Source: Sphingomonadales bacterium (GTDB lineage Bacteria; Pseudomonadota; Alphaproteobacteria; Sphingomonadales; Sphingomonadaceae). From it: 64,000 bases of DNA. How positions within the stretch are numbered: the stretch's first letter is position 1; the number at the start of each line of letters is the position of its first letter. A program made the position numbers and the translations under genes. The stretch spans positions 31,746 to 95,745 of the forward strand of contig JAFKLT010000039.1 of the NCBI GenBank assembly GCA_017309275.1, in the 5' to 3' direction. This document shows positions 1 through 8,999 of the stretch, piece by piece. The notes under the pieces are model-generated. The model ran no database searches. It was not told the DNA's origin and was given only the letters and a program-made list of their open reading frames with translations.

Positions 1-642
1 CGCGAATATGCGGCGGCGGGCGGCTTCATCGTGATCGGTGTCGATTATCCGCTGTCGCCCGAGCATAAATATCCCGTCGCGCTCGATCGGATCGAGGCGC
101 TGATGCTGTGGCTCGGCGCGCATGGTGACCAATGGGGCGTTGATCCTGAATGGCTTGCCATCGGCGGGGATTCGGCGGGCGCCAACCTGTCGTTCGCGAC
201 GGCGCTGCGGCTGCGTGCACGGGGCGAGGGGGGACGCGTGCGCGCGATCCTGTCGAACTACGGCTATTTCACCCCCGACGTATCGGACGAGGCCGAGGCT
301 CAGTTCGGTGGACCGGGGTCGATCATGGATCGGGCCGAGGCGCAAAACTATTACGCCAATTATTTCAGCGATTGGGACAGGGAAAAGGACGATCCTCTCG
401 CTTGTCCGATCCTGGCCGACCTGGGTGCGTTACCGCCGGTGCTGCTCGTGATTCCGGAATGCGATCTGCTGACAGAACAGTCCATCGCAATGGCGGCGCG
501 GCTGGAGGAGGCGGGCGTTGACGTTACCGCCACCACCTATCCGGGCGCGACGCACAGTTTCCTTGAGGCAATGTCGGTGGCGCAAGTCGCGCGCGATGCG
601 ATCGCCGACGGTGCGGCCTTCGTCAGGCGGTCGCTCGGCTGA
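1..642 (+). CDS. alpha/beta hydrolase (HSL/acetylesterase family), 5' end cut
   Basis: C-terminal 213 residues of a hormone-sensitive-lipase-type carboxylesterase; the reading frame is open from base 1, so the oxyanion HGGG region lies outside the window. The nucleophile elbow GDSAG is near residue 57, the acid Asp is probably in the PECDLL stretch near residue 153, and the catalytic His is in ATHSF near residue 184. DYPLSPEHKYP near residue 15 is typical of the family. It would hydrolyse short-chain esters in the cytoplasm; the physiological substrate cannot be told. An internal GTG at 31 could be mistaken for a start, but homology continues upstream of it. Confidence 0.9.
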   Translation, partial: REYAAAGGFIVIGVDYPLSPEHKYPVALDRIEALMLWLGAHGDQWGVDPEWLAIGGDSAGANLSFATALRLRARGEGGRVRAILSNYGYFTPDVSDEAEAQFGGPGSIMDRAEAQNYYANYFSDWDREKDDPLACPILADLGALPPVLLVIPECDLLTEQSIAMAARLEEAGVDVTATTYPGATHSFLEAMSVAQVARDAIADGAAFVRRSLG

Positions 643-725
643 TTGCGCCGCGCCGCGACCGGCATATATTAACCGACTGTCGCTAACAGCCGGATGCGCC
701 TGGTCGCCTGCGTTTGGGGAAGTCA

Positions 726-1538
726 ATGATCCGCCTATTCCTGTCCGTCGACATGGTCGGCTCGACCCAGTTCAAGGCCCGGTTCACCGGGCAGGGCAGC
801 CACGGCTGGCTGGAAATCTTTCGCGCCTTCTTCAGCAATTTTCCGTTGATGCTGGCGGGGCAGGTCGGTTTCGAGTTCATCGACGACGAGCGGACGCCCT
901 CGATCGATATCTGGAAGGCGATGGGCGACGAGGTCATATTTGCCGCCGAACCGCAGAGCGCCGATGAGGCGGCGTCGATCCTGCGTGCGCTGCTGCGCGC
1001 CATGTCGATGTACGAACGCAAATATTTTGAGCGCGTCCCGCTGCGCCTCAAGGGCACCGCGTGGCTGGTCGAATTCGGCGAGCAGAATATCGAACTCGAC
1101 ATCGCCGAACTCGCGGCGGGCGATGGCGCGCGGCATATCGATTATATCGGCCCCGACGTCGATCTGGGCTTTCGTCTTTCCAAATTCGCTCGCCCCTCCA
1201 GCCTTGTCGTTTCGCTCGACCTGCTCGAACAATTGCTTGAGGCTGGCAACGCCGACGCGCTGTCGCTGCACCTCGTCGGCCGGGACGAACTGAAGGGCGT
1301 GATGTTCGGTCGGCCCTATCCGATCGTCTGGGCGAGCGACGCCGACGCCGGTTTCGACTTCATGCCGTGGGAGGTCGAGGAGTGCCCGATGGTGGCGTCG
1401 GCGTCGAACGCTGCGCCGACCGACGCGGTGCGCCTGAAGGACGCGATCACCGACATGCGGCTGTATCTGCGCAAGATGCACGGCGTCGATCGCGCGCCGC
1501 TGGCGCTGGGCGGTCAGGCCGGCGCCGGCCCCTCGTAA
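726..1538 (+). CDS. class III nucleotidyl cyclase-like protein
   Basis: About 270 residues. The N-terminus LSVDMVGSTQFK matches the first metal-binding segment of class III adenylate/guanylate cyclases, WKAMGDEVIFA matches the second (GD pair), and GPDVDLGFRLSKFARPSSLVVS matches the later segment that carries the transition-state Arg. The usual Asn there reads Asp, so activity is likely but not certain. There is no membrane segment. The start is ATG 726; an in-frame TTG at 714 has no better ribosome site. The 3' end overlaps the convergent phosphatase gene by 25 bases. A stand-alone cyclic-nucleotide-binding protein is encoded 5.4 kb downstream, which suggests a local second-messenger circuit (inference). 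Confidence 0.75.
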   Translation: MIRLFLSVDMVGSTQFKARFTGQGSHGWLEIFRAFFSNFPLMLAGQVGFEFIDDERTPSIDIWKAMGDEVIFAAEPQSADEAASILRALLRAMSMYERKYFERVPLRLKGTAWLVEFGEQNIELDIAELAAGDGARHIDYIGPDVDLGFRLSKFARPSSLVVSLDLLEQLLEAGNADALSLHLVGRDELKGVMFGRPYPIVWASDADAGFDFMPWEVEECPMVASASNAAPTDAVRLKDAITDMRLYLRKMHGVDRAPLALGGQAGAGPS

Positions 1539-3133
1539 CAGACCACCAATATCGCGATATCGTCCGACTGCGGTATCTCTCCGACAAAGGTACGGACGCT
1601 GTCGGCGAGCCCCTCCGCGATGAAGCGAGCGGACGGGTTCTCGCGCGTGCGTTCCAGCGCCGAACGAATGCGGTCGGCGGTGTAGAGCTCGTCATCGGGG
1701 CCGGTCGCTTCGGATACGCCGTCGGTGAACAGGATCAGCGCGTCGCCCGGCTGAAGCGAGAAGGCGTCCGCCTGATATTCGACGTCGTCGAATATGCCCA
1801 TCGCCATGCCCTGTTTCTTCTTCAATCGCTCGACGCCGCCATCGGCGCGCACGATGAACGGTGCCTCATGCCCACCGTCGCTGTAGGTTACGCGTCCGTC
1901 GCGCAGATCCAATATGCCGGCAAAGGCGGTGACGAACATCTCGGCGACATTGTCGCGCGCCAGTTCGGCGTTGACGCGGTTCATGATCTCGTCGGTCGAG
2001 GCGGCGGACAGCGCCTGCGCCTTGAACAGCGTCGTCGTCATCGCCATGAACAGCGCCGCTGGCACACCCTTGCCGGCGACGTCGCCGACGACGAAGAACA
2101 GCCGGTTCCGGTCGATCAGGAAATAATCATACAGGTCGCCGCCGACCTGTTTCGCTGGTTCGAGCATCGCGAACACGTCAAGGTCGGTGCGGCCGGGGAA
2201 GGGCGGGAATTTGCGAGGGAGCATTCCGACCTGGATGTCGCGCGCCGCGGTCAGCTCGCCCTCGACGCGTTCGCGCGCGGCGGTCGCGGTCTCGACCTCG
2301 ATCAGATAGCGTTGCAGGCGCGCGATCATCCCCGACATCGCCTCGGCAAGGCTTCCGACCTCGTCGCCGCGTGCGCCGCCGATCTGCTTTATCGCCTCCA
2401 GTTCCTGCTCGTCCGGCTCGAAGCTGCGCTCTTCCATCCCGCGCGTAAAGGCAGTCAGCTGTGCCAGCGGTTCGACGATCCGGCCGATGAGCATCCACCC
2501 CACAGCAAGCGACAGCGCGAACATGATCACGCCGACCGCGATCGACTGAAACAGCGCTTCGCGCAGATTGGCGTCGAGCTGGTGGAGGTCGACGTCGGCG
2601 CCGATGACATAGGTGCGCCCGTCGCGCATCCGCACGGGTTTGTATATCGACCGGAACCGTCCGAAGCTGTCGCTATATTCGTCGAAGCGAACGCGGCCGT
2701 CGGTGAAGCTGTGGTGCAGCTTTGCGGGTGCGGTATCATAGAGCGCGAAAAAGCCGGTCTGCGATCCCGCCTGCATCTCCGCGACCGTCGCGCTGGTCGC
2801 GACGGTGCGGATCTGCGACCCGAATTTCATATAGGTATAGACGTAGGCGAGCCCGGACCGGTTCGCAAAGCGCGACAGCCGGTCCTGCACCGCATCGAAT
2901 TCGCCGTGCTGTACCGAATCCATGTGCTGAATATGGTCGTGATAGCCGTCGGGGATGATTTCACGCACCGCATTCGCTGCGGTGACGAGTTGATTATCGA
3001 TACCGTTGAGGATTTCCGCCCGGTCGATGCTGTAGAGAACGAGCGAATAGGCGGTGGCCGCGATCAGGTTGAGCGCGAACAGCAGCAGCAATAGCTGGGG
3101 CTTGAGCCCGAATTTTCTCTTTCGTCCCGACAT
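1514..3133 (-). CDS. membrane sensor PP2C-type phosphatase (RsbU/SpoIIE family)
   Basis: About 539 residues from ATG 3133 (a start at 3166 is possible). Order: short basic N-terminus, TM near residues 10-32, periplasmic sensor region with the segment GLAYVYTYMKFG, second TM near 205-225, HAMP-like region (IGRIVEPLAQLTAF), coiled linker (ARDIQVGMLPRKFPPFPG), then a complete PP2C domain. Metal-binding Asp motifs GGDLYDYF, VGDVAGKG, TDGVSEA and SDDIAIL are all present, so it should be active. In partner-switching systems this enzyme dephosphorylates a STAS antagonist; an RsbV-like STAS and an RsbW-like kinase lie 5-6 kb away. It is divergent from the transporter gene across a 118-base gap. Confidence 0.9.
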   Translation of the reverse strand: MSGRKRKFGLKPQLLLLLFALNLIAATAYSLVLYSIDRAEILNGIDNQLVTAANAVREIIPDGYHDHIQHMDSVQHGEFDAVQDRLSRFANRSGLAYVYTYMKFGSQIRTVATSATVAEMQAGSQTGFFALYDTAPAKLHHSFTDGRVRFDEYSDSFGRFRSIYKPVRMRDGRTYVIGADVDLHQLDANLREALFQSIAVGVIMFALSLAVGWMLIGRIVEPLAQLTAFTRGMEERSFEPDEQELEAIKQIGGARGDEVGSLAEAMSGMIARLQRYLIEVETATAARERVEGELTAARDIQVGMLPRKFPPFPGRTDLDVFAMLEPAKQVGGDLYDYFLIDRNRLFFVVGDVAGKGVPAALFMAMTTTLFKAQALSAASTDEIMNRVNAELARDNVAEMFVTAFAGILDLRDGRVTYSDGGHEAPFIVRADGGVERLKKKQGMAMGIFDDVEYQADAFSLQPGDALILFTDGVSEATGPDDELYTADRIRSALERTRENPSARFIAEGLADSVRTFVGEIPQSDDIAILVVCYEGPAPA

Positions 3134-3251
3134 TGCCCCGCCGTCGGCATCATTGCCGCTTTGCATCGCCCCTGACAACCGTGCGGCTGACTTCGTCAAT
3201 ATTTTATTGCTATGGCCTCTCAATTGGTACGGGGCGAAGGGGCAAGAAGCG

Positions 3252-5669
3252 TTGATTGACAGGCTGAACCGTCTGTTTCGCGTCGAGCGTGGCGAATGGC
3301 CAAAGCTGATCCAGTTCGGACTGTTCGGCTTTCTGCTGCAGATGGGCCTGGGCGTCGGCTTCAGCGCGGGCGATGCGGCGTTCTTCAGCAACGTCGGCGC
3401 GGATGCGCTGCCCGTGATCTTCATGCTCACCCCTGCGGTGATGCTCGTCTACACCGGTGTATTCTCCGTCCTGATGGTGCGCTTCTCGCTCGATCGCATG
3501 GTGATGGCGACACTGGCCATGCTCGTCGCGGGCGGCGTGCTGCTGTGGGCGCTGCTCGACCGGGCGGGCGACAGTCAGCCGCTCTATTATGCGCTGAAGC
3601 TGTACCTCGCGATGTGGTACATCGCGATCTACAGCCTCTTCTGGAACTACACCGACGCCTATTTCGATATTCAGGACGCGAAACGGTTGTTTCCGCTATT
3701 CGCCGCCTTTTGCGCGCTTGGGACGGCCGCAGGTGCGTTGATCGTCAACCTGTTCGCCGCCACGATCCCGCTGCCGGGCTTTCTGCTCCTGTGGGCCGGC
3801 ATCGCGTTCGTGACGATGCCGCTCGCCTATTCCATCGGTCGGCGCTGGCCGCAGCTTGCTGAAAATGATGCGGAAACGGACGGTCAGGCCGGGGGCATCG
3901 GCGCGCAGTTCGCGATGCTGGTGAAGGCCTTTCGTGGATCGCGTTATACGTTGGCGCTTACCGCGACGTTGTTCGTCACATTGTTGATGACCAACCTGGC
4001 CGAATATCAATATGCCGCCGTGTTGCAGCAAGGACGCAGCGAGACCGAGCTCGCCGCGCTGTTCGGCGCGCTCTATGCCGCCTCGAACATCTTCAATCTT
4101 GTCGTCTGCCTGTTCGTCTTCAACCGGCTGGTAACGCGGCTGGGCGTCCGCAACGTCGCTTTCATTTTGCCCTTCACTTATTTTGCGGTTTTCGGATTCT
4201 TCTTTCTCAGCAGCGGCTATGCGGCGGCGATCGCGGCCTTTTTCGCCTATCATGGCGTGCTGACGTCGATCGAGTACAACAACCAGAATTTGCTGTTCAA
4301 TGCCGTCCCCTCGGCGATCAAGCGGCCGCTTAGGACGGTGGTCGAGGGGATGTGCGAGCCGCTGGCCAGCCTGATCGCGGGCGCCTTTCTGTTATACGCC
4401 GCCAAATATCTCGACCTGCGCGAGCTGTCGGGGATCGGGGTGATGCTGGGCGCGCTGTTGATCGCGATCGTCATGCTGCTGCGCCAGCTCTATCCGGCGG
4501 CGATGGTCGGCAACATGCGGCGCGGCTGGCTGAATTTCGGGCGACCGATTCCGGCGCTGACGGCTGAGGCCGATGCGCGGTTGCGCGAACTGGCGGTTGC
4601 CCCCGATGCGCCGCTCCATCGGCAGGCGGGCGAACTCGACGGTGAGGGCGAGACGGCGCAACTCGCCGATGCCGAGGCGATTGCCGCGCTGCTCGCCGCC
4701 GCGCCGCAACAGACGCCGCGTGAACGTCGCCGCAGCGCCGCGATGCTGGTCGACTTCGGCGAACCCGCGATCCCGCATCTGGTCGCCGCGCTGCGCGACG
4801 CACGACGGTCGCAGGGCGCGCGCGCGGTCGCGGCACGGGGGCTTGCCGCCCTGTCGCAGGCGCAATTCGCCGCGCAATCCGACGCGATCGTGGAAAGTGA
4901 ACTCGATGCGGCGCGGCAGGCGATGGACAGCGCCCGGCGGCTCGATGCAGCGTCCGATGCCTCAGGCCTGACGGGCCTGCTGGCGCGGGCGCAGCGCGAA
5001 CGTGCGAGCGCCACGGTCGACTTCCTGCTCGAGCTGCTCGCGCTTCGCGGACTGCTGCCCGATTCCGACTTGCTGATCGTGTCGCTCCATTCGTCGAATG
5101 CGAAAGTACGCGCGAATGCGATGGAAGCGATCGAGACGGGGATTGGCCATTCGCTGTTCCGCCGCGTCGATGCGGTGCTGCGGCCGAGCGATGATGCAGA
5201 GACATCGCCCCCGATGGAGCCGGAACTGATCGCGCTGATCGAGGCTGCGCTGGATCGGGGTGGACCGGTCGAGGTCGCCGTCTCGCTCGCCATGCTGCAC
5301 CAGCAGCTTTCCGAAGCCGACTTCGTTCGCCGGACCGGTCGCCTGATCCACCCCGGCATGGCGGAGCCGTTGCGCCGCCAGCTGCTGGCCCTGATGGGCA
5401 TGCGGCAGGACGAGGGGGCGGGGCGCGTCGCGCTGATAGACGCATTGCGGCGCACCCCGAACTTCGCCGCAGCGACGCTGGAAGCGCTTGCCGGGCTAGC
5501 CGCTGCGGCGCGATCCGAACCACCGGAGGCGGCGGCATGGAACGGCGCCACCGCGACGGGTGACCGCTTCTGGATCGCGCATGCCGACATCCGCGACACC
5601 GCCGCGCGGTACCCCGACCTCGCGCTGGTGATGCTGCGCCTGCAGGATGGACGCGGTCATGCGGCGTAA
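3252..5669 (+). CDS. nucleotide-translocase/MFS-like transporter fused to a HEAT-repeat domain
   Basis: About 805 residues. The first ~410 residues contain about 12 membrane helices resembling the ATP/ADP translocase (Npt/TLC) branch, opening with RLFRVERGEWPKLIQFGLFGF. The rest is soluble and alanine/leucine-rich with helical repeats (for example ERRRSAAMLVDFGEPAIPHLVAAL), as in HEAT domains. Some family members also carry a C-terminal cyclic-nucleotide-binding domain; here such a domain is a separate gene two positions downstream. I chose the TTG at 3252, preceded by GGGGCAAGAAG; upstream in-frame codons read into the divergent promoter and look non-coding. The substrate is unknown. The 3' end overlaps the next gene by 23 bases, so it is the first gene of an operon. 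Confidence 0.8.
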   Translation: MIDRLNRLFRVERGEWPKLIQFGLFGFLLQMGLGVGFSAGDAAFFSNVGADALPVIFMLTPAVMLVYTGVFSVLMVRFSLDRMVMATLAMLVAGGVLLWALLDRAGDSQPLYYALKLYLAMWYIAIYSLFWNYTDAYFDIQDAKRLFPLFAAFCALGTAAGALIVNLFAATIPLPGFLLLWAGIAFVTMPLAYSIGRRWPQLAENDAETDGQAGGIGAQFAMLVKAFRGSRYTLALTATLFVTLLMTNLAEYQYAAVLQQGRSETELAALFGALYAASNIFNLVVCLFVFNRLVTRLGVRNVAFILPFTYFAVFGFFFLSSGYAAAIAAFFAYHGVLTSIEYNNQNLLFNAVPSAIKRPLRTVVEGMCEPLASLIAGAFLLYAAKYLDLRELSGIGVMLGALLIAIVMLLRQLYPAAMVGNMRRGWLNFGRPIPALTAEADARLRELAVAPDAPLHRQAGELDGEGETAQLADAEAIAALLAAAPQQTPRERRRSAAMLVDFGEPAIPHLVAALRDARRSQGARAVAARGLAALSQAQFAAQSDAIVESELDAARQAMDSARRLDAASDASGLTGLLARAQRERASATVDFLLELLALRGLLPDSDLLIVSLHSSNAKVRANAMEAIETGIGHSLFRRVDAVLRPSDDAETSPPMEPELIALIEAALDRGGPVEVAVSLAMLHQQLSEADFVRRTGRLIHPGMAEPLRRQLLALMGMRQDEGAGRVALIDALRRTPNFAAATLEALAGLAAAARSEPPEAAAWNGATATGDRFWIAHADIRDTAARYPDLALVMLRLQDGRGHAA

Positions 5670-6930
5670 GGGCAGGATCGGCATCCAGGCGCTGTTGCTG
5701 CGCGTGTTCTTGCCCGTTGTGGTGCTCGCGGCGTTGTTGCTGGCGGCTATCGTCTATAACCGGGTCAATGCGACGATCCTTCGTCAGTTCGACGGGCGGC
5801 TGGTCGCAACCAGCGCGTTGACCGGCGCACTGATCGATCCCGCCGATCACGACTGGCTGATCGGCGAGGCCATGGGACCTGAGGCGGCGGCGGTCGCCGC
5901 CGAGCGCGACGTCCGCTATCGCCGCAACGTCGAACCGATGCAGCGGATCCGCCAGCGGCTTGAACTCACCTATATCTATACGCAGGTAACCAGCGGTTCG
6001 GCCGAGGTGCGCTATGTCCTCGACGGGACGGAGGGGGAGGAACACACGCCGCTCGGCTCGCCCGACAGTCTGCCACCCGACACGATGGCCGGGCTGCGCG
6101 ATGTGCAGGCGCGGAACGGCATCTATGTCTCGCCAGTCGAATATCAGGAAAAATGGGGGCTGCTGAAAACCGCGGCGGCGCCAGTCTATGACGCCCGAGG
6201 ACGCATCCGCGGCACGGCGGGCGCCGATGTCAATGTCTCGGTTATCCGGGTCGCGACCCAGAATGCCCTGTTCCTGAGCGCGATGATCGGTCTTGCCTCA
6301 TTGCTCGCCTGCCTGCTGGTGACGCTGCAGATCGTCCGCCGCGTCGCGCGGCCGATCGAGCGGCTGACACAGGAAGCGCTGCGGATCGCCGCCGGCGACC
6401 ATCGCCCGCCCGCTGCGGTCGGCAGCCCGCGTGAGGTCGCCAGCCTTCGCAAGTCGCTGGCGCAGCTCAACGACCATGTCACCGGCGAACTGGAGCAGGC
6501 GGTCGCGGCCGCCGCCCAGCACCGGCTGTCCACTAGCGAGCAAGCGCTGCTCGATAGCGAGGGCGCCAGCGTTGCCGTCACACTCTTCGACGTGCCGGGG
6601 CAGCAGGCAATATGGCTCCCTGTCGGACAGGGCGGGATCGAAGAGGCGCTGGCCGCGCGCGCGATGCAGCGCCTCCGCGATCGGATCGCGGACCGTCCGC
6701 AACTCGCGGAACGGATCGCGATGCTCGCCGATCTTGATCGCGGAATGTTGGTCATCGTCGATCCTACGTCGCGCCGACTGACGCTGGCAGGCCCCGAGCC
6801 GGTCGCGTTCGAGACCGATGATGGCTCCCTGCGCATAGTGCCCGATGAAGAGACGGTCTTGCCCCGCGGCGCCACCTGGCTGCGCCATCGCGGCGCGACG
6901 ATCATGTTGTCGACGGGAGGCGCCCGATGA
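5647..6930 (+). CDS. membrane sensor protein with HAMP and degenerate PP2C-like tail
   Basis: 427 residues (start ATG 5647 or 5659). TM near 15-38, periplasmic sensor to about residue 200, second TM near 205-228, HAMP-like RRVARPIERLTQEALRIAAGD, then a ~160-residue tail. The sensor carries RLELTYIYTQVTS and GTAGADVNVSVI, mirroring GLAYVYTYMKFG and VIGADVDLHQL in the phosphatase at 1514-3133, so the sensors look homologous. The tail also follows the phosphatase (TLFDVPGQQAIWLPVGQGG, then SRRLTLAGPEPVAF, then ATIMLSTGG), but every metal Asp is missing and it ends after the TDG-equivalent position. I infer a pseudophosphatase or receptor. Its stop overlaps the next start as ATGA. Confidence 0.7.
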   Translation: MDAVMRRKGRIGIQALLLRVFLPVVVLAALLLAAIVYNRVNATILRQFDGRLVATSALTGALIDPADHDWLIGEAMGPEAAAVAAERDVRYRRNVEPMQRIRQRLELTYIYTQVTSGSAEVRYVLDGTEGEEHTPLGSPDSLPPDTMAGLRDVQARNGIYVSPVEYQEKWGLLKTAAAPVYDARGRIRGTAGADVNVSVIRVATQNALFLSAMIGLASLLACLLVTLQIVRRVARPIERLTQEALRIAAGDHRPPAAVGSPREVASLRKSLAQLNDHVTGELEQAVAAAAQHRLSTSEQALLDSEGASVAVTLFDVPGQQAIWLPVGQGGIEEALAARAMQRLRDRIADRPQLAERIAMLADLDRGMLVIVDPTSRRLTLAGPEPVAFETDDGSLRIVPDEETVLPRGATWLRHRGATIMLSTGGAR

Positions 6931-7313
6931 TCGCGGTCGACATCATCGACCGCATGGCGGTGCTCGCGGCGATCCCGCCGTTCGACCGGCTGTCGGGTCG
7001 CGAATTGTTGCTGGTCGCCGAACAGGTGCGCCCGCGCACGCTGAAACCCGGCGCGCTGCTGTTCGAGGCGGGGCAGCCCGCGGATATGCTGCACGTCGTC
7101 GCCGACGGTTGGGCGATGGCTGGCCAAGAGCGCGCGCCCGGGCTGTTCGACGTGCCGTCGTTGCTTTTCTCTTTGCCCGTCGCACAGGACTATCGCGCCG
7201 GTCCAAAGGGGATGCAATCACTGTGCCTTGCGCGCCCGCATCTCTTCACCATTGCGCGCGAATGCCCCGAATTCATCGTCGGTCTTCTGGACATGCAGGC
7301 GTTGCAGCGATGA
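6927..7313 (+). CDS. stand-alone cyclic-nucleotide-binding domain protein
   Basis: 128 residues resembling the N-terminal beta-roll of Crp-family proteins (IPPFDRLSGRELLLVAEQVRPRTLKPGALLFEAGQPADMLHVVADGWA) with no DNA-binding helix-turn-helix. The usual phosphate-binding cassette (GE followed by R-S-A) is not clear, so ligand binding is uncertain. It sits between two membrane sensor genes with four-base ATGA overlaps on both sides, implying tight co-translation. It could be the detached third domain of the transporter-HEAT-cNMP architecture, or a reader for the cyclase-like protein at 726-1538; both are inferences. Confidence 0.8.
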   Translation: MIAVDIIDRMAVLAAIPPFDRLSGRELLLVAEQVRPRTLKPGALLFEAGQPADMLHVVADGWAMAGQERAPGLFDVPSLLFSLPVAQDYRAGPKGMQSLCLARPHLFTIARECPEFIVGLLDMQALQR

Positions 7314-8539
7314 GCATAAGGTCGATCATTCTCGCGGCATCGACGCCATTGCTGATCCTGCTCGCGGCAGTGAACGGGGCGCTGCTCTATCACCAGAGCG
7401 AGGCCGAAATGCGTCGCGGGCTGGACGAGCGTGCGCTTGCCGCCGCGATCGTCGCCGCCGAATTCCTGTCGTCGGCGGACGATCCCGCGGCGCTGGCCCG
7501 CAGCCCGACGCGGCGTGCGGCGCTGGCTTCGGCGGCGGGGCATGTCGAGGGATTGGAAGGTTTTTATCTGGTTCAGGGCGATGGTGTCATCCTCACGCTG
7601 GCGCCGTCGAAAATGGGCTGGAAGCCCGCCGTCGCTGAGTCGCCAAAGGGAGCGGCGGTCGGCCCGCTCGCAAGCGCTGACGGACATCGCTACGTCGTCG
7701 CCCGCGCACCGGTTACGGGCGGCGGTCATGTCGTTGCACGGGTCGACGCCGACCCGCTGTACGAACAGTTGGGCGACCTGCTGCGGTGGATCGTCGCGGG
7801 CGTGATCGCGGCGGGCGTCGTCGGCGTGGCTACGGGTTGGCATGTCGCGCACCGGATTCGGCGCGAACTGGCGGCGAGCCGGGGCGTCATCGCAGCCCTC
7901 GACGCCGACGTGCCGCTCCCCGATACATCGGCGCTCACGATCGCCGAAGCCGCCGATCTGGCTGCCGCACTTCGGCTGTTGGATGTCAATCGTCGGACAG
8001 AGTTAACCGCGCTCCATCGACGGCTGGCGCAGGAGGACGGTGCGCGGACCGAGGACGCAGCGCTTGCCACATGGCGCGCAACGCTGTTTGCTCCGGTCGA
8101 CGAGGTGGTCGCGGGCAGGCGCGTTGCGGCGCGGATGCTGGGCGACGCGCGGCCGGGCTGCTTTTTCGCGCTGTACCGCGGCGACGGCCGTGCGACGCTG
8201 GTGGTTGGGGAGTGCGGCGGGGCCGACGCACGCGAAGCGCTCGCGCTGGCCGTTTCGGCGCGGCGCTTTCTGGAAGGCCATTGGCACGAGCTGTGGGATG
8301 CCGGGGCGCTCGACACCCTGCACGAGGCTTTCGGCGCGGAGTGCGTGCGCCATGTGACATGGGCCGAGGTCGACCTGGAAGTGGGGATACATCTGCTGGC
8401 GGTTTCCGATCCCGACAATATGGCGGCGGCGGAAACCTATGTCCGTGCCGATGCGGAAGGCGCGCCGGCCAAGTGCCTGGACGCCATCGCGGCGCTGCTC
8501 GAACCAGATGGCGTCTTTGCTATCGTCGGTCCCGCCTGA
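7310..8539 (+). CDS. second membrane sensor protein with degenerate PP2C-like tail
   Basis: 409 residues from ATG 7310, which overlaps the preceding stop. TM near 5-25, periplasmic region to about 160 (GLEGFYLVQGDGVILTLAPS resembles a small PAS/Cache-like sensor), second TM near 162-182, then a cytoplasmic part. The tail reads PGCFFALYRGDGRATLVVGECGGADAREALALAVSARRFL, which parallels the PP2C core (GDLYDYF...LFFVVGDVAGKGVPAAL) but with Gly-Glu-Cys in place of Gly-Asp-Val and no other metal Asp. It ends LLEPDGVFAIVGPA, matching LQPGDALILFTDG of the active enzyme. I read it as a pseudophosphatase-type receptor. It is the last gene of the 3252-8539 operon and converges on the STAS gene. Confidence 0.65.
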   Translation: MSIRSIILAASTPLLILLAAVNGALLYHQSEAEMRRGLDERALAAAIVAAEFLSSADDPAALARSPTRRAALASAAGHVEGLEGFYLVQGDGVILTLAPSKMGWKPAVAESPKGAAVGPLASADGHRYVVARAPVTGGGHVVARVDADPLYEQLGDLLRWIVAGVIAAGVVGVATGWHVAHRIRRELAASRGVIAALDADVPLPDTSALTIAEAADLAAALRLLDVNRRTELTALHRRLAQEDGARTEDAALATWRATLFAPVDEVVAGRRVAARMLGDARPGCFFALYRGDGRATLVVGECGGADAREALALAVSARRFLEGHWHELWDAGALDTLHEAFGAECVRHVTWAEVDLEVGIHLLAVSDPDNMAAAETYVRADAEGAPAKCLDAIAALLEPDGVFAIVGPA

Positions 8540-8872
8540 TCAGCGTATCGCGGCCAACCCCGCGTCGATGTCAGCCGCGATCGTGAAGATGGCGGTAAAG
8601 CCGCTGATGTCGAACACCTCGTACACCGCGGGGGAGAGGCCGGTCAGGACCAGCTTGTGTCCCGTCGCCTTCGCCGCCTTTACGCCCTTCAGGAACACGC
8701 GCAGCCCGGCCGAGCTGACATAGGCGACGTCGCTCAGGTCCATGACCGTGGCCGCGTGCTGCTGGACGCGATCAGGCAGAACGGTTTCCAGCGCTCCCGC
8801 GCTGTTGCTGTCGATCCGCCCCGACGCCGCGACGAGCCATGCGCCATCGAGCTGCTGTTCCGTAATTTCCAT
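8540..8872 (-). CDS. STAS-domain anti-sigma factor antagonist (RsbV-like)
   Basis: 110 residues forming one STAS domain. The motif MDLSDVAYVSSAGLRVFLKGVKAAK contains the Ser normally phosphorylated by an RsbW-type kinase (S-S-A-G-L). In known partner switching, the unphosphorylated form binds the kinase and frees its target; the PP2C phosphatase at 1514-3133 is the natural reactivating enzyme. It is divergent from the kinase gene across ~130 bases, and its stop abuts the stop of the convergent sensor gene. Confidence 0.92.
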   Translation of the reverse strand: MEITEQQLDGAWLVAASGRIDSNSAGALETVLPDRVQQHAATVMDLSDVAYVSSAGLRVFLKGVKAAKATGHKLVLTGLSPAVYEVFDISGFTAIFTIAADIDAGLAAIR

Positions 8873-8999
8873 TGCCGTTTCCCGTTACCCCTGCGGCGCC
8901 CGTCGCCCCGCACCATTATGTAGCGATTGAGAAATTTTTCCACTCGATTAAGCTGAAGCCCCGCAAGCATTCGTCTTGCATCCTGGAACGATCGGTATC

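Noticed and set aside
1367-3094. Long open frame of 575 codons on the plus strand
   Set aside because: It is antisense to the PP2C phosphatase, rich in Arg/Asp/Gly/His and without domains; high GC makes such shadows.
4471-6045. Open frame of 524 codons on the minus strand over the transporter/sensor junction
   Set aside because: Low-complexity Arg/Ala/Pro content and no ribosome site; the plus-strand genes explain the region.
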